Shown here: piece by piece, positions 35,451-47,287 of the stretch | Layout: every line of letters begins with the position of its first letter | How positions within the stretch are numbered: position 1 is the stretch's first letter | Source of the DNA: Mesobacillus jeotgali | Lineage (GTDB): Bacteria; Bacillota; Bacilli; Bacillales; Cytobacillaceae | DNA length: 64,000 nucleotides | Reading direction: 5' to 3' | Assembly (NCBI RefSeq): GCF_900166585.1 | Contig: NZ_FVZC01000007.1 | Location: 62,001-126,000 of the forward strand | The notes under the pieces: generated by a model | The model's input: the letters and a program-made list of their open reading frames with translations, nothing else | Database searches by the model: none | Told to the model about the DNA's origin: nothing | Program-made: the position numbers and the translations under genes

Positions 35451-36389
35451 CTAACTTTCAGACTCCCGTTGAATGATTTTTTTTATTTCATGCACGAAAT
35501 CAAACACTCTCTTCATAGTTGAATGCTTTTGATGCGATAGCTTCATGCCGTTTAATGAAATCATCCTTCTTTCGTTTTCATGATCAAGATAATAAGAGGC
35601 TTTTTCTTCAAAGTTCGTTTCATTTATTGAAATGAAATTCACACCTGGTATGAAGCCCAAATCCATTAATTCATCTGAAACTGGGGCCAATAGTAAAGAG
35701 TTAGCAGCGGTAATCTCATAGTACTTCATTAAGGGATACTTATAGATGGAATCACATGTTAAACAAATTTTTGCTCTGTTCAATTCCTTTGCATAGGATT
35801 CTCCGACATAAACTCCCTGTTCCTTTTCACCGACTTTACGATAGCCGGGATGAGTATGATGTACGAATCCAGGAGTATGTTGAAGCCTATTGACCATACT
35901 CACTCTTAACGGATATACTTCGGCTCTTGTTGACCCCATTAACAGCATATCTATGTCTTTTGGAAGATGATAATCCTTGAAAATCTCAGTATTGACATGG
36001 TGAGGCAGCCAAATCATGTGATTTGCAAATTCTGGATACCAGCTCAGGAATTTATCTCTATAATAGGTGAAAATATATTTTATATTTTCATCTAAGATGG
36101 TGTTCTTCCTTTCAGGGAATCTATAATGTAAATCGTGTAAGCCTACAGCAAAAGGAATTTTAAGTGTTTTTAGGCCTGTAACGACTGGGGATAAATTTTC
36201 AAGATAGTCGTTAAAGTAGATGAAATCAGGTTTAATACCTGATTTGGCTATAATATCTTCAATATGGCCAGCATCATGAGAAACCGTTAATTCTGTAATT
36301 TTAGTAAGTTCTTTAATGAAATATTGGGAAGCGGGGACGATATAACGGCTATCATCCCTTGTATGGAACAAGATCTTAAGTTTCTTCAT
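35451..36389 (-). CDS. Glycosyltransferase, CgeB/GT1-like
   Basis: About 312 residues from ATG 36389, with AGGA nine bases upstream; an ATG at 36398 is an alternative. It has the same general layout as its neighbour: an N-terminal KKLKILFHTRDD nucleotide fold, MLLMGSTRAEVYPLR at the domain junction, and YKYPLMKYYEITAANSLLL in the donor-binding half. It starts eight to seventeen bases after the pyruvyltransferase stop, so the two are co-transcribed. Acceptor is probably the collagen-like stalk or a spore polysaccharide. Confidence 0.75.
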   Translation of the reverse strand: MKKLKILFHTRDDSRYIVPASQYFIKELTKITELTVSHDAGHIEDIIAKSGIKPDFIYFNDYLENLSPVVTGLKTLKIPFAVGLHDLHYRFPERKNTILDENIKYIFTYYRDKFLSWYPEFANHMIWLPHHVNTEIFKDYHLPKDIDMLLMGSTRAEVYPLRVSMVNRLQHTPGFVHHTHPGYRKVGEKEQGVYVGESYAKELNRAKICLTCDSIYKYPLMKYYEITAANSLLLAPVSDELMDLGFIPGVNFISINETNFEEKASYYLDHENERRMISLNGMKLSHQKHSTMKRVFDFVHEIKKIIQRESES

Positions 36390-36406
36390 AGTTAACATTC
36401 CTATCT

Positions 36407-37504
36407 TTAAATGTATAATTTATTCTCGAAAGGCACACTTAAGATTTTTCTGTAATCATTTTGTTTCGAAATCATTTTATTAACTATTTCGTTCCTATTT
36501 GTTGAAATGATTTTTTCTAATTTCATTATGTCATCATTAATCTCATCTGAATCAGTGGGAATGATGAACTCCTCGAGGTCTACTGACTTAACAAAATCAA
36601 AAATTTTAAAACGGTAACCGATTGCTATAAAGGGGATTTTCGAGGCTAAAGAAAGATAATTTGCGTGTAATTTGTAGTTTAATGTAAAGGTAAAATGACC
36701 AATGAGATTCATCATTTCTTCCTGGTTATAAAGCTTCTTATCTAAAAAAACATTTTGAGAATCATTTACTTTATTGTAGAGTCTTTCAGAGGGAAGGATA
36801 TCATTTTGCCAGACAACAAACATATAAACCTTGTAGCCAGTTTGAATCAAAGATTTCAATGCATTGGCTAATTGGTTTTCGACATTCATTTCATCATTAC
36901 CGTAGATGTTACTGCCGGCAGTTCCCCAGTTTAAGCCAATTACTTTTTTTGATTGATCCATTAAAAACGGGTGATGAATATGTCCGGATTGCCCTGGTTG
37001 TAAAAGAAACCCGGGATCTCCACTTAAATGAATATTGTCTATGTCTGCTCCAAGATTTTTAAGCAGTTGAATGGTTAATGGACCTCTAACTCCTGTCCAA
37101 ACACTTTCTGCGAGTACCTCATTCAGCATCTCGATTAAGTTTTTATTTACTGCCAGATTCAGTTCTTTTTTATTTTGTAATTGAAGTAAATATTTTTGAG
37201 GTACCCAATCAGTTCCTGAACCCCAGATCATGATTTTCTTTTTTAGCTTGATTGCTTTATATAATGTATTGACAACTACTGGATTTACTATTTGATGTGG
37301 AGCACTGATAATGGATCCGCCCCCAAGAACAATAAGGTCGTATCCGCCAAGCGGATAATTCTCTAAATATACTGCTTCATTATTGACCACATCCAATCTA
37401 TAATCCTTCCCTAAAGGAAGAAGGCATTCTTTGAACAAATCAAGCATTAATTCATCACCCAGATTTTTGTAACCAATCCAGCCTATATATAATATTTTTT
37501 TCAG
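36407..37504 (-). CDS. Polysaccharide pyruvyl transferase family protein, rare CTG start
   Basis: The frame has an ATG at 37447 but the conserved N-terminus lies upstream of it: KKILYIGWIGYKNLGDEL is encoded before that ATG and matches the paralogue at 33331 almost residue for residue. The only start with a ribosome site (AAAGGAGGAG) is CTG at 37504, giving 365 residues. An in-frame CTG two codons earlier is too near the site. Motifs VLGGGSII, GVRGPLT, LSGDPG and NYKLHANYLSL are present. It adds pyruvate to a glycan. Use of CTG may lower expression. Confidence 0.8.
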   Translation of the reverse strand: MKKILYIGWIGYKNLGDELMLDLFKECLLPLGKDYRLDVVNNEAVYLENYPLGGYDLIVLGGGSIISAPHQIVNPVVVNTLYKAIKLKKKIMIWGSGTDWVPQKYLLQLQNKKELNLAVNKNLIEMLNEVLAESVWTGVRGPLTIQLLKNLGADIDNIHLSGDPGFLLQPGQSGHIHHPFLMDQSKKVIGLNWGTAGSNIYGNDEMNVENQLANALKSLIQTGYKVYMFVVWQNDILPSERLYNKVNDSQNVFLDKKLYNQEEMMNLIGHFTFTLNYKLHANYLSLASKIPFIAIGYRFKIFDFVKSVDLEEFIIPTDSDEINDDIMKLEKIISTNRNEIVNKMISKQNDYRKILSVPFENKLYI

Positions 37505-37822
37505 TTTCAGCTCCTCCTTTTGAGTCCATGTATGTGATTAGAGTTCAAAAGTTCAATATTTTTATGAATATGCTATCTATATATATTGGGTTACAAGGAT
37601 GTGCAAAGTTGCATGGCCTATTTTGGCGGACAATTCATCCTTGTATAAACATCAGGCGGAAGAAATCGAATTATTCATTCTTCAGGCCTACCAATATGAA
37701 TATAGATTCATACAAAATTGCAGCACTGGATAAGCAGGCCATACAGTATCTTGATATTGGAGTTAATCGCGGACAAAACAAATAAATAGCAAGAGAAAAG
37801 AGGAAATCAGCAGGTTTTCCTC
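37505..37822. other. Spacer between leftward glycan genes
   Basis: A rightward frame of 85 codons (37528-37785) has no ribosome site and no recognised product, so I do not call it. The stretch holds the promoter side of the pyruvyltransferase operon and the terminator of the GT2 gene. Confidence 0.4.
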
Positions 37823-37824
37823 TT
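37798..37824 (-). terminator. Terminator of the leftward GT2 gene
   Basis: AAGAGGAAA pairs with TTTCCTCTT and, read leftward, TTTTCTCTTG follows. The hairpin overlaps the GT2 stop codon. Confidence 0.65.
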
Positions 37825-38917
37825 ATTTCTTGCTCTTCTTTTTCATGAAATCATTAAAAAATCTCTCATTGAACAAAACCTGCAAGTCATCCGGCCGATA
37901 TTTTTTAGCATTCTGATTGTGTTCAATCGATTTTTCTACATTGCCTAATTCCCAGTGGCACACGCATAGCTGAAGATTCGGATACCAGGTGGAATACGCC
38001 TGATTCTGGAAGCCGGCTGTGTCCTTATTCATCTGCATAGCGGTTGTATACCAAAAAATAGCTGTTTGATAATCCTTTTTAGCCTTGAAGATATCGCCGA
38101 TCCGGCAGCTCGGTTCAGGGCGGGGTACGTCGAAAGAAAGTGACTTCAGTAAAGCATCCATTTCTTCGTCTTTTTCGCCTCTATGCACATGGCAATCCGC
38201 CAGATTCAAACATGCTCTTATGTTGTCCTCGACCCAGCCCTTTTTGCCTCCAAGAAACTCGTTATAATAAATGATCGCTTTTTCATATTGCTTATGATCA
38301 CGCAGCTCATTGGCATAATAGTACAAATCCCTTGGGGAAAACTCCTCGCCTCTTTTTAGCCGCTTTTCATAGATTCTTAGATTCCTGTCAGAGGAGTGGC
38401 CGGTCGATTGTTTTTCATCCTTTTTATGCTCGACTGATATATCAGAGGATAAAATATTGCCGCTCACATCAAGATATTCATGTACAGGTCCGATCCATTT
38501 GAAGTTCTTGCTCCTCTTTACCAGGCGGTTCCTTCTGTAATGGAAAGTTGGATTCCCGAACTCATCCCTGAGGATGACATAGATCATCGAGACAGCATCA
38601 ACATCCTTTTTCAGGGAGGTTTTCAGCTTTTTGAACTTTTGCTGGTCAGCCGGCAGCAGAATATCGTCGGCATCGAGCCAGAGGATATACTCCATCGTGG
38701 CGTTGCTGAAGGCAAAATTCCGGGCAGCAGAAAAGTCGTCAATCCACTCAAAATCCAGTACTTTATCCGTATACTGCCTGGCTATTTCCTTGGTCTTATC
38801 AGTCGAACCAGTATCGACGATGACGATTTCATCACAGATTTCCTGTACACTTTTGAGGCAGTTCTCCAATACTTCTTCTTCATTTTTAACAATCATGCAG
38901 AGACTGATGGTGGGCAT
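37823..38917 (-). CDS. Glycosyltransferase family 2 with TPR-like C-terminus (paralogue)
   Basis: This 364-residue protein is a close paralogue of the gene at 32201: same ISLCMIVKNEEE, VDTGSTDKT and LWLDADD motifs and the same TPR-like helical tail (YYYANELRDHKQYEKA). Base composition is noticeably more GC-rich than in the other copy, so the two copies have different histories. It is leftward, alone, with its own terminator. It likely acts on the same glycan pathway. Confidence 0.88.
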   Translation of the reverse strand: MPTISLCMIVKNEEEVLENCLKSVQEICDEIVIVDTGSTDKTKEIARQYTDKVLDFEWIDDFSAARNFAFSNATMEYILWLDADDILLPADQQKFKKLKTSLKKDVDAVSMIYVILRDEFGNPTFHYRRNRLVKRSKNFKWIGPVHEYLDVSGNILSSDISVEHKKDEKQSTGHSSDRNLRIYEKRLKRGEEFSPRDLYYYANELRDHKQYEKAIIYYNEFLGGKKGWVEDNIRACLNLADCHVHRGEKDEEMDALLKSLSFDVPRPEPSCRIGDIFKAKKDYQTAIFWYTTAMQMNKDTAGFQNQAYSTWYPNLQLCVCHWELGNVEKSIEHNQNAKKYRPDDLQVLFNERFFNDFMKKKSKK

Positions 38918-39098
38918 GGTGATCCCTCCTGTAAAAGATTTTCTTCACATTTTATGTAAAGGGATAAAGATGTGAAACCTCTTCTAATCTGGATATGGAA
39001 TACAAGCCTCCTGGCAATTATTTTTATTTTATCTAGCACTGTGGAATGATATAGGTTGTACAGAGTATTTGAAGTTAAAATTACCACCAGCGATCAGT

Positions 39099-39128
39099 TT
39101 GATAAAAAGTGCCGATACATGGTATAAG
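39099..39128 (+). promoter_or_regulatory. Candidate promoter of the dihydrouridine synthase gene
   Basis: TTGATA, an 18-base spacer and TATAAG, 81 bases before the gene start. Confidence 0.45.
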
Positions 39129-39208
39129 TGTAAAAGGAGCAGGAGAAATATGCTTTTAATTTTGGGATTTGGCAATCACAATCCCATAATGAGAGGAATT
39201 GAACGATT

Positions 39209-40189
39209 ATGAAAGAAAATTTTTGGCGTGATTTACCACGGCCATTTTTTATATTGGCACCAATGGAAGAAGTGACAGATGTTGTTTTTCGCCATGTGGT
39301 GAGTGAGGCAGCGAGACCTGATGTTTTTTTTACTGAGTTTACGAACTCAGAGAGCTATTGTCACCCGGATGGGATCAAGAGTGTGCGCGGGCGTTTGACT
39401 TTTACAGAGGATGAACAGCCGATTGTAGCCCATATTTGGGGGGACAAGCCTGAAAACTTCCGGAAAATGAGCATTGGGATGGCGGAAATGGGCTTTAAGG
39501 GTCTGGATATCAATATGGGCTGTCCGGTACCCAATGTGGTGCAGAATGGGAAGGGAAGCGGCCTGATCCGCCGTCCGGATGTTGCAGGTGAGCTAATCCA
39601 GGCAGCAAAAGCAGGAGGATTGCCTGTAAGTGTAAAGACGCGGCTTGGTTTCACAGAAGTAGACGAATGGAAGAGCTGGCTGAAACACATTTTGGAACAA
39701 GATATTGTCAATCTCTCCATTCATCTGCGTACAAGGGATGAAATGAGCAAGGTGGATGCACATTGGGAGCTGATCCCGGAGATTAAGCAACTTCGTGATG
39801 AGGTGGCACCAGATACCCTTTTGACGATCAATGGGGATATTCCTGACCGTCAGACCGGCTTAGAACTGGCCCGTCAATATGGTGTTGACGGGGTCATGAT
39901 TGGGCGTGGCATTTTCCATAATCCATTTGCCTTTGAAAAGGAACCGAAACAACATAGCAGTGACGAACTGCTTGATCTCTTAAGATTGCATATGGATCTC
40001 CATGATAAGTACTCGCATTTAGAGCTGCGGCCGTTTACGGCTCTTCATCGCTTTTTCAAGATCTATGTCAAAGGCTTCCACGGGGCGAGTGGATTAAGAA
40101 ATGAATTAATGAACACAAAGTCAACAGCTGAAGTACGTGAATTGCTTGATCAATTTGCGGCAAAGAATATTGATGGAATAGAGGAATAG
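39209..40189 (+). CDS. tRNA-dihydrouridine synthase
   Basis: This 326-residue FMN enzyme reduces uridine in tRNA D-loops. Marks are [16 protein letters not shown] at the N-terminus, the catalytic cysteine in [27 protein letters not shown] and the FMN phosphate loop [12 protein letters not shown]. Length is normal. Sequence is nearer to the DusC-like group than to the DusB copy common in Bacillus, so the tRNA position is uncertain. Start ATG follows AGAGGAA. Confidence 0.88.
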   Translation: MKENFWRDLPRPFFILAPMEEVTDVVFRHVVSEAARPDVFFTEFTNSESYCHPDGIKSVRGRLTFTEDEQPIVAHIWGDKPENFRKMSIGMAEMGFKGLDINMGCPVPNVVQNGKGSGLIRRPDVAGELIQAAKAGGLPVSVKTRLGFTEVDEWKSWLKHILEQDIVNLSIHLRTRDEMSKVDAHWELIPEIKQLRDEVAPDTLLTINGDIPDRQTGLELARQYGVDGVMIGRGIFHNPFAFEKEPKQHSSDELLDLLRLHMDLHDKYSHLELRPFTALHRFFKIYVKGFHGASGLRNELMNTKSTAEVRELLDQFAAKNIDGIEE

Positions 40190-40542
40190 TAGAAGAGTCG
40201 TCCTAATTTAAAGTACAGAATCAGGACGTTAAACCCTACAATCGGTAATAATTGTACTAGCAGTTAATTGGCTGGGGTGTGGGCGGTTTTATAACTGACT
40301 CATTCCGGTCAATTTTTATATGTTTCTAAGCATTAGGCCTGTCAGTGGATGGGCTTATTTTAGTTATTTAGCATTTTGAATGAACACAATCGCTTACAAT
40401 GGTATTTTTTACCCATCGTATCTCTTAAATGGGAAAAATTGTTCACCATTTAATATTATTCAAATAATTCTAATTATTCATGATATTATTTCGCCTCCCC
40501 CCTATAATTAGGGAGAATGGAAATTGATGGGAGGTAAAAATA
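40190..40542. other. Non-coding stretch before bacillolysin
   Basis: It holds an imperfect hairpin CGTCCT.../AGGACG after the dus gene and an inverted repeat TTAAATGG (40425-40432)/CCATTTAA (40446-40453), which could be a regulator site for the protease promoter. No gene is seen. Confidence 0.4.
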
Positions 40543-42204
40543 TTGAAGAAAAAATTTTTAGCACCTGTAATTCTATCATCAGCTATGTTAGTCGGTTCTA
40601 TTCCTCTGAGCAGTGTCTTTGCAGAGCCTGTTAGCTCCGGGGCAGTGAGTAAGGAATGGAATGAGAGGGCTAGCGTCCCTGTTTTTGTGAAGGAACGTTA
40701 TGCTGAAAGATTCTCTTCTAGTAATGTTTCTAATGCTTTAAGTTATTTACAGAAGCACGAGGGTAAAACGGGAATCAGCCATTTGGATAAAAACCTCAAA
40801 GTGAAAAACATCGAAACAGATGAATTGGGAATGACTCATGTCCGCTTCAATCAAGCTGTAAATGGGATCAATGTAGAAGGCTCGGAAATTATCGTCCATT
40901 TTAATAAGGATAATGAAGTAGTATCGGTGAATGGCCGAGTAAACCAAACCGTTACCGATGCTTCAGTGGATACCACTGCCTCTTTAAGCAGTGAAGCTGC
41001 GCTTAAAGTGGCCAAGTCCTCTGTGAATGCCCCTGAAGAGCTTACATACGAACCAACGTCTGAGCTGGTTGTCTATCCTTTTGAAGGGAAAAACCACACA
41101 GCATATAAAGTAAATATTAACTTTATGGGAGATGAGCCTGGAAACTGGTTTGTCTTTGTGGATGCAAAAACAGGTGAGGTTATTGATCAATATAATGGCC
41201 TGATGCATGCAGATGAAATGAAAACACAAAAAGGTGCCGGAAAAGGTGTACATGGTGAACACAGGGAACTGCACATTACCCCGGTGAAGGAAGAGAATAC
41301 TGGCACTAAGTTTTCGTTAGCGGATTACTCTCATGCAAACTTAGGCGGAATCGTTACGTATGATGCCAAAAACGATAACACTTCCAGCAATGATACACTT
41401 TATGTTGGGAATTCAGCTGCGTTTATCAGTGACTATGATCGAGCGGCTGTCGATGCGCACTATAATTCTGAAAAGGTTTATGATTATTTCCTGAATGAAC
41501 ATGGCCGCAACTCCTTAGACGGGAAAGGAATGGCGATTATTTCTAAAGTTCACTATGGGAAAAATTACAATAATGCATCATGGAATGGACGCTGGATGAC
41601 CTACGGTGATGGGGACGGCAAGTTCATGATCTCTCTATCAGCAGGCCTGGATGTTGCAGCCCATGAGATGACTCACGGTGTAATCACTCATTCAGCAAAT
41701 CTGGTCTACCGTAATCAATCTGGGGCACTGAACGAATCATTTGCTGATGTCTTCGGTGCACTGGTTGATGATAGTGACTGGGAAATGGGCGAGGATATCA
41801 TGGCTCCAGAAGCTAAAGCGAACGGTTCGACAGTACTGCGCAGCCTTAGCAATCCAAACGGTGTTATCGTGAGCAACGAACAAAGAAGAGCATACAGCAC
41901 AAATGGCGGTGTCTACCCAGACCACATGGACGAGTTCTATCATATGCCTGTTACTGTTGATGGGGGCGGAGTCCATGTTAATTCATCCATCACAAACCAT
42001 GCAGCGTACTTGATTGCTCAGGACCTCGGAAGAGAAAAATTAGGAAAAATTTATTATCGTGCTTTAACAGTTTATCTAACTCCTGATTCCAACTTCAGCG
42101 ACGCACGCAAGGCGATTGTTCAGTCTGCTATCGATCTATATGGGGAAGGCAGCGAGGAAGAGGCGGCTGCAAAATCTGGATTTGATGCGGTAGGAATCTA
42201 TTAA
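40543..42204 (+). CDS. npr: Bacillolysin, secreted M4 neutral metalloprotease
   Basis: This 553-residue preproenzyme has a signal peptide (MKKKFLAPVILSSAM ... VFA), a propeptide with FTP and PepSY domains (about residues 50-210) that assists folding, and a thermolysin-like catalytic domain. Zinc ligands are His374 and His378 in HEMTHGV and Glu398 in NESFADVFG, with the 24-residue spacing of thermolysin. The active-site His is in DGGGVHVNSSI. It is exported and cleaves proteins outside the cell. Start is TTG 40543 behind GGGAGG. It is complete and ends with a terminator. Confidence 0.97.
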   Translation: MKKKFLAPVILSSAMLVGSIPLSSVFAEPVSSGAVSKEWNERASVPVFVKERYAERFSSSNVSNALSYLQKHEGKTGISHLDKNLKVKNIETDELGMTHVRFNQAVNGINVEGSEIIVHFNKDNEVVSVNGRVNQTVTDASVDTTASLSSEAALKVAKSSVNAPEELTYEPTSELVVYPFEGKNHTAYKVNINFMGDEPGNWFVFVDAKTGEVIDQYNGLMHADEMKTQKGAGKGVHGEHRELHITPVKEENTGTKFSLADYSHANLGGIVTYDAKNDNTSSNDTLYVGNSAAFISDYDRAAVDAHYNSEKVYDYFLNEHGRNSLDGKGMAIISKVHYGKNYNNASWNGRWMTYGDGDGKFMISLSAGLDVAAHEMTHGVITHSANLVYRNQSGALNESFADVFGALVDDSDWEMGEDIMAPEAKANGSTVLRSLSNPNGVIVSNEQRRAYSTNGGVYPDHMDEFYHMPVTVDGGGVHVNSSITNHAAYLIAQDLGREKLGKIYYRALTVYLTPDSNFSDARKAIVQSAIDLYGEGSEEEAAAKSGFDAVGIY

Positions 42205-42226
42205 TTGATTTAAATATATTCAGAAA

Positions 42227-42256
42227 TCCCTCAGACTTTAGTTTGGGGGACTTTTT
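42227..42256 (+). terminator. Terminator after bacillolysin
   Basis: TCCCTCAGACT pairs with GTTTGGGGGA around TTA, followed by CTTTTT. Confidence 0.8.
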
Positions 42257-42701
42257 GCAAAAAATTTACGTAATTAATAGAAAGGTTTTATATCGTAACC
42301 TATCGGGTGTTACGGTTATATGAATCTGAAGGAAAGAGACAACCAATCTGGACTGCCTTCAGGCGCCTTTCCATGATTACAGAGGAAGGCGTTCACAAAA
42401 ATGTTTTAATATGTTGAAAAAAAACCAATTGAATTAATACGTGATATGGTATTATTTTTGTGTAAGTATGCCTCAAAAAAATCACTTCTTTATCCTCCGA
42501 CACTCAAACTCACATTCTCTTAATGATTTAAAAATCCTCAATATATTGTATGTTCCTTTTTATTTGTATCCATGGGATAATATCTCTCTTTATCTTTCAT
42601 ATTTATGTTTTCTCCTAATTGTACGCGAAAGGAGTGGTAGCCATGTAAACTGACCAACAGCATTTTCTATTACAAATTTATATTTGAAGGAGGAACATAA
42701 A
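42257..42701. other. Non-coding stretch
   Basis: Contains a small hairpin CGTAAC/GTTACG near 42295 and no supported gene; a 70-codon frame at 42441 has no ribosome site. The promoter of the next small gene should lie in the AT-rich part after 42420. Confidence 0.4.
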
Positions 42702-43031
42702 ATGGGTCATGATATATACGGTTTGAATAAAGCAAGGGAAGAAATTGCTTATGCGCGTTTTAGCATGGGAAATCATAATGCACTCCTGCTGTACAGGTTT
42801 CTGGATGCTTATCAGTTTTATGCCGGAGTCAGCGGGTCAGGAAAAAGTTCAATTTTCTCGGAGCAACAAGTTGAAAAGGCTATGGATGGCTATAAGAAAT
42901 TTTTCAATACTGGTGATTCACCGTCGGAAAGTGATTGTACATCCTGGGATCAAAAACAGATTCTTACTTTTATCCAAAGCTGTTTGAAAACTGCACAAAA
43001 AGAAAAAAGTGTAGAAGTATATTTTGGCTAG
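42702..43031 (+). CDS. Conserved-looking small protein, unknown function
   Basis: A 109-residue soluble protein starts at ATG 42702 behind AAGGAGG. An in-frame TTG at 42684 lies in the ribosome site itself. Sequence is helical and polar (GLNKAREEIAYARFSMGNHN), then VEKAMDGYKKFFN. A GVSGSGKS string resembles a Walker A motif, but no Walker B or domain of that size follows. Function unknown. It lies before katG on the same strand with a 158-base gap, so it is probably separate. Confidence 0.6.
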   Translation: MGHDIYGLNKAREEIAYARFSMGNHNALLLYRFLDAYQFYAGVSGSGKSSIFSEQQVEKAMDGYKKFFNTGDSPSESDCTSWDQKQILTFIQSCLKTAQKEKSVEVYFG

Positions 43032-43150
43032 CCTCTTACATTTAATCTCTCTCATCTACCCCCTAATTCCAACCTCAATCACTTCTCATCATAAAAGATT
43101 CCAATTATAGATACTAAATCCCTTGTCCCTGTCATATTTATTAATGTTGA

Positions 43151-45409
<2,259 letters not shown>

Positions 45410-45427
45410 TCATTAGTTTGGCAGATA

Positions 45428-45455
45428 GCAGACCAATAAATTGGTCTGCTATTTT
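45428..45455 (+). terminator. Terminator after katG
   Basis: AGCAGACCAAT pairs with ATTGGTCTGCT around AA (perhaps a slightly larger real loop), followed by ATTTTT. Confidence 0.85.
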
Positions 45456-45861
45456 TATTGCCGGAGGTTGCAAATCAAGTGTATCTATAAATTGCTGGGG
45501 TTTAAAAATAGTTAAGTTGCTAGAATAAAAGCAGCCATTCATTCATCCCTCTTGCCGAATGAGAGTTGTTGAGTAGGCCTCTTTTTACGAATATAAATGG
45601 TATTTTTAATCAAGGCCCACTGTTGGGAACAATTATCTATTAACAGTTAGATTCAATTTGATGTATGATAGATTGAGTATTTAGAAAGTTAAAATATTAT
45701 AGTGATGAAATCTTTGTATTGTAATATAATATTTTTGCCTCTATAATACTCAAAATAAGGACAAATGTATTTTCTAAGAGTACAATGACTGCAACTTGTC
45801 ATAAGTGGTTGTTGGTCTCATGTTCAGAAAAGAAAAGAACTTACTAGTGGGGGAGATGACG
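45456..45861. other. Non-coding stretch before sstT
   Basis: AT-rich and gene-free. A weak promoter candidate (TTGAGT, 16 bases, TATTAT) lies near 45674-45701. No other structure is seen. Confidence 0.35.
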
Positions 45862-47100
45862 ATGAAAGATTTACTGAGGAAGTGGAATCAAGTAAGCCTG
45901 GTCAAACAGATCATTGCGGGTATGTTAATTGGTATTATCCTTGCTTTAATAATCCCGGAAGTGGCTAAGCCAGTTGCTATTTTTGGGTCTTTATTTGTAA
46001 GTGCCCTGAAGGCAGTTGCCCCTGTATTAGTTTTATTCCTGGTTATGTCGGCAATTGCCCAGCATAAACGCGGACAGAAAACAAACATGAAAACGATTAT
46101 TTCTCTCTATCTTTTAGGAACTTTCGCAGCCGGACTGATTGCGGTTATTGCTAGTTTCATGTTCCCGGTAAGCTTAAAGCTTACAGCTGGCACCGAGGGC
46201 ATGACGCCTCCTGGAAGTGTTGTAGAGGTTATTAAAACCTTATTGCTCAATATTGTTGATAACCCGGTTAACGCTCTTATGAATGCTAATTATATCGGTA
46301 TTTTAGCCTGGGCAGTCCTGATTGGTCTTGCTCTGAAAAATGCGGCTGATTCAACTAAAACAGTGATTTGGAATTTTTCAGATGCCATGTCCAAAATCGT
46401 CACCTGGGTGATAAAGTTTGCCCCACTTGGCATCATGGGCCTGGTGTTTGAATCCATCACGGCAAATGGACTTAGTTCTTTGCTCGGCTATGGCAAATTG
46501 CTTGCGGTTCTGATTGGCTGTATGCTTGTTGTGGCCCTCGTGGTCAATCCAATCATTGTATTCGCCTTGATGAGGCAAAATCCATATCCGCTTGTCTTTA
46601 AATGCTTGAAAGAAAGTGGTATTACTGCATTCTTTACTCGCAGTTCGGCTTCGAATATCCCTGTTAATATTAAAATTTGTGAAGAGTTAGGTCTGGATCG
46701 TGATGCATATTCCGTTTCCATTCCATTAGGCGCTACCATCAACATGGCTGGAGCAGCAGTCACAATCTCTGTTATGACACTGGCTGCAGTTCATACACTT
46801 GGCATTCAAGTGGATATTCCAACTGCCATCATTCTGAGTGTTGTAGCTGCAATCAGTGCTGCCGGCGCTTCAGGAGTGGCTGGCGGTTCGCTTCTGCTGA
46901 TCCCCCTTGCAGCCAGCTTGTTCGGCATCCCGAATGATGTTGCGATGCAGGTAGTTGCAGTAGGATTTATCATCGGTGTTTTACAGGATTCTTTTGAGAC
47001 AGCCCTTAACTCATCTACGGACGTTTTATTCACGGCTGCAGTAGAATTTAAGAAATGGCGCGAAGAAGGAAAAGTGATTGAAATTAAAAAAGCATCATAA
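45862..47100 (+). CDS. sstT: Serine/threonine:Na+ symporter SstT
   Basis: This 412-residue membrane transporter is of the DAACS superfamily and follows the SstT pattern from its start ([19 protein letters not shown]) to the re-entrant loop [13 protein letters not shown] and [14 protein letters not shown]. It imports serine and threonine with sodium. Start is ATG 45862 behind GGGGGAG; an in-frame GTG at 45805 would add an unlikely N-terminal tail. It stands alone with its own terminator. A second DAACS transporter lies at 22.8 kb. Confidence 0.93.
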   Translation: MKDLLRKWNQVSLVKQIIAGMLIGIILALIIPEVAKPVAIFGSLFVSALKAVAPVLVLFLVMSAIAQHKRGQKTNMKTIISLYLLGTFAAGLIAVIASFMFPVSLKLTAGTEGMTPPGSVVEVIKTLLLNIVDNPVNALMNANYIGILAWAVLIGLALKNAADSTKTVIWNFSDAMSKIVTWVIKFAPLGIMGLVFESITANGLSSLLGYGKLLAVLIGCMLVVALVVNPIIVFALMRQNPYPLVFKCLKESGITAFFTRSSASNIPVNIKICEELGLDRDAYSVSIPLGATINMAGAAVTISVMTLAAVHTLGIQVDIPTAIILSVVAAISAAGASGVAGGSLLLIPLAASLFGIPNDVAMQVVAVGFIIGVLQDSFETALNSSTDVLFTAAVEFKKWREEGKVIEIKKAS

Positions 47101-47110
47101 GGTGAGGCGA

Positions 47111-47142
47111 AGCAGGAATCTAACAGGTTCCTGCTTTTTTTG
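47111..47142 (+). terminator. Terminator after sstT
   Basis: AGCAGGAA pairs with TTCCTGCT, followed by a run of seven T. Confidence 0.85.
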
Positions 47143-47287
47143 TGTTCTCTCATTCCAATCTTTTTACCGGGTTTCCAACGGAGCAAGTCCTTTTTTGCTC
47201 CTGATTTTTGTAAACCATCCTTTATTGGATGAATATAAAGTAAATAGCAGACGTTTCTTAAGGTGAAAGCAGGAGAGGGAGAATGAT

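Noticed and set aside
37528..37785. 85-codon rightward frame between glycan genes
   Set aside because: No ribosome site upstream and no family; base pattern is like non-coding sequence.
42820..42850. Walker A-like GVSGSGKS in the small protein at 42702
   Set aside because: Protein is only 109 residues with no Walker B or fold space for a P-loop domain; most likely chance.
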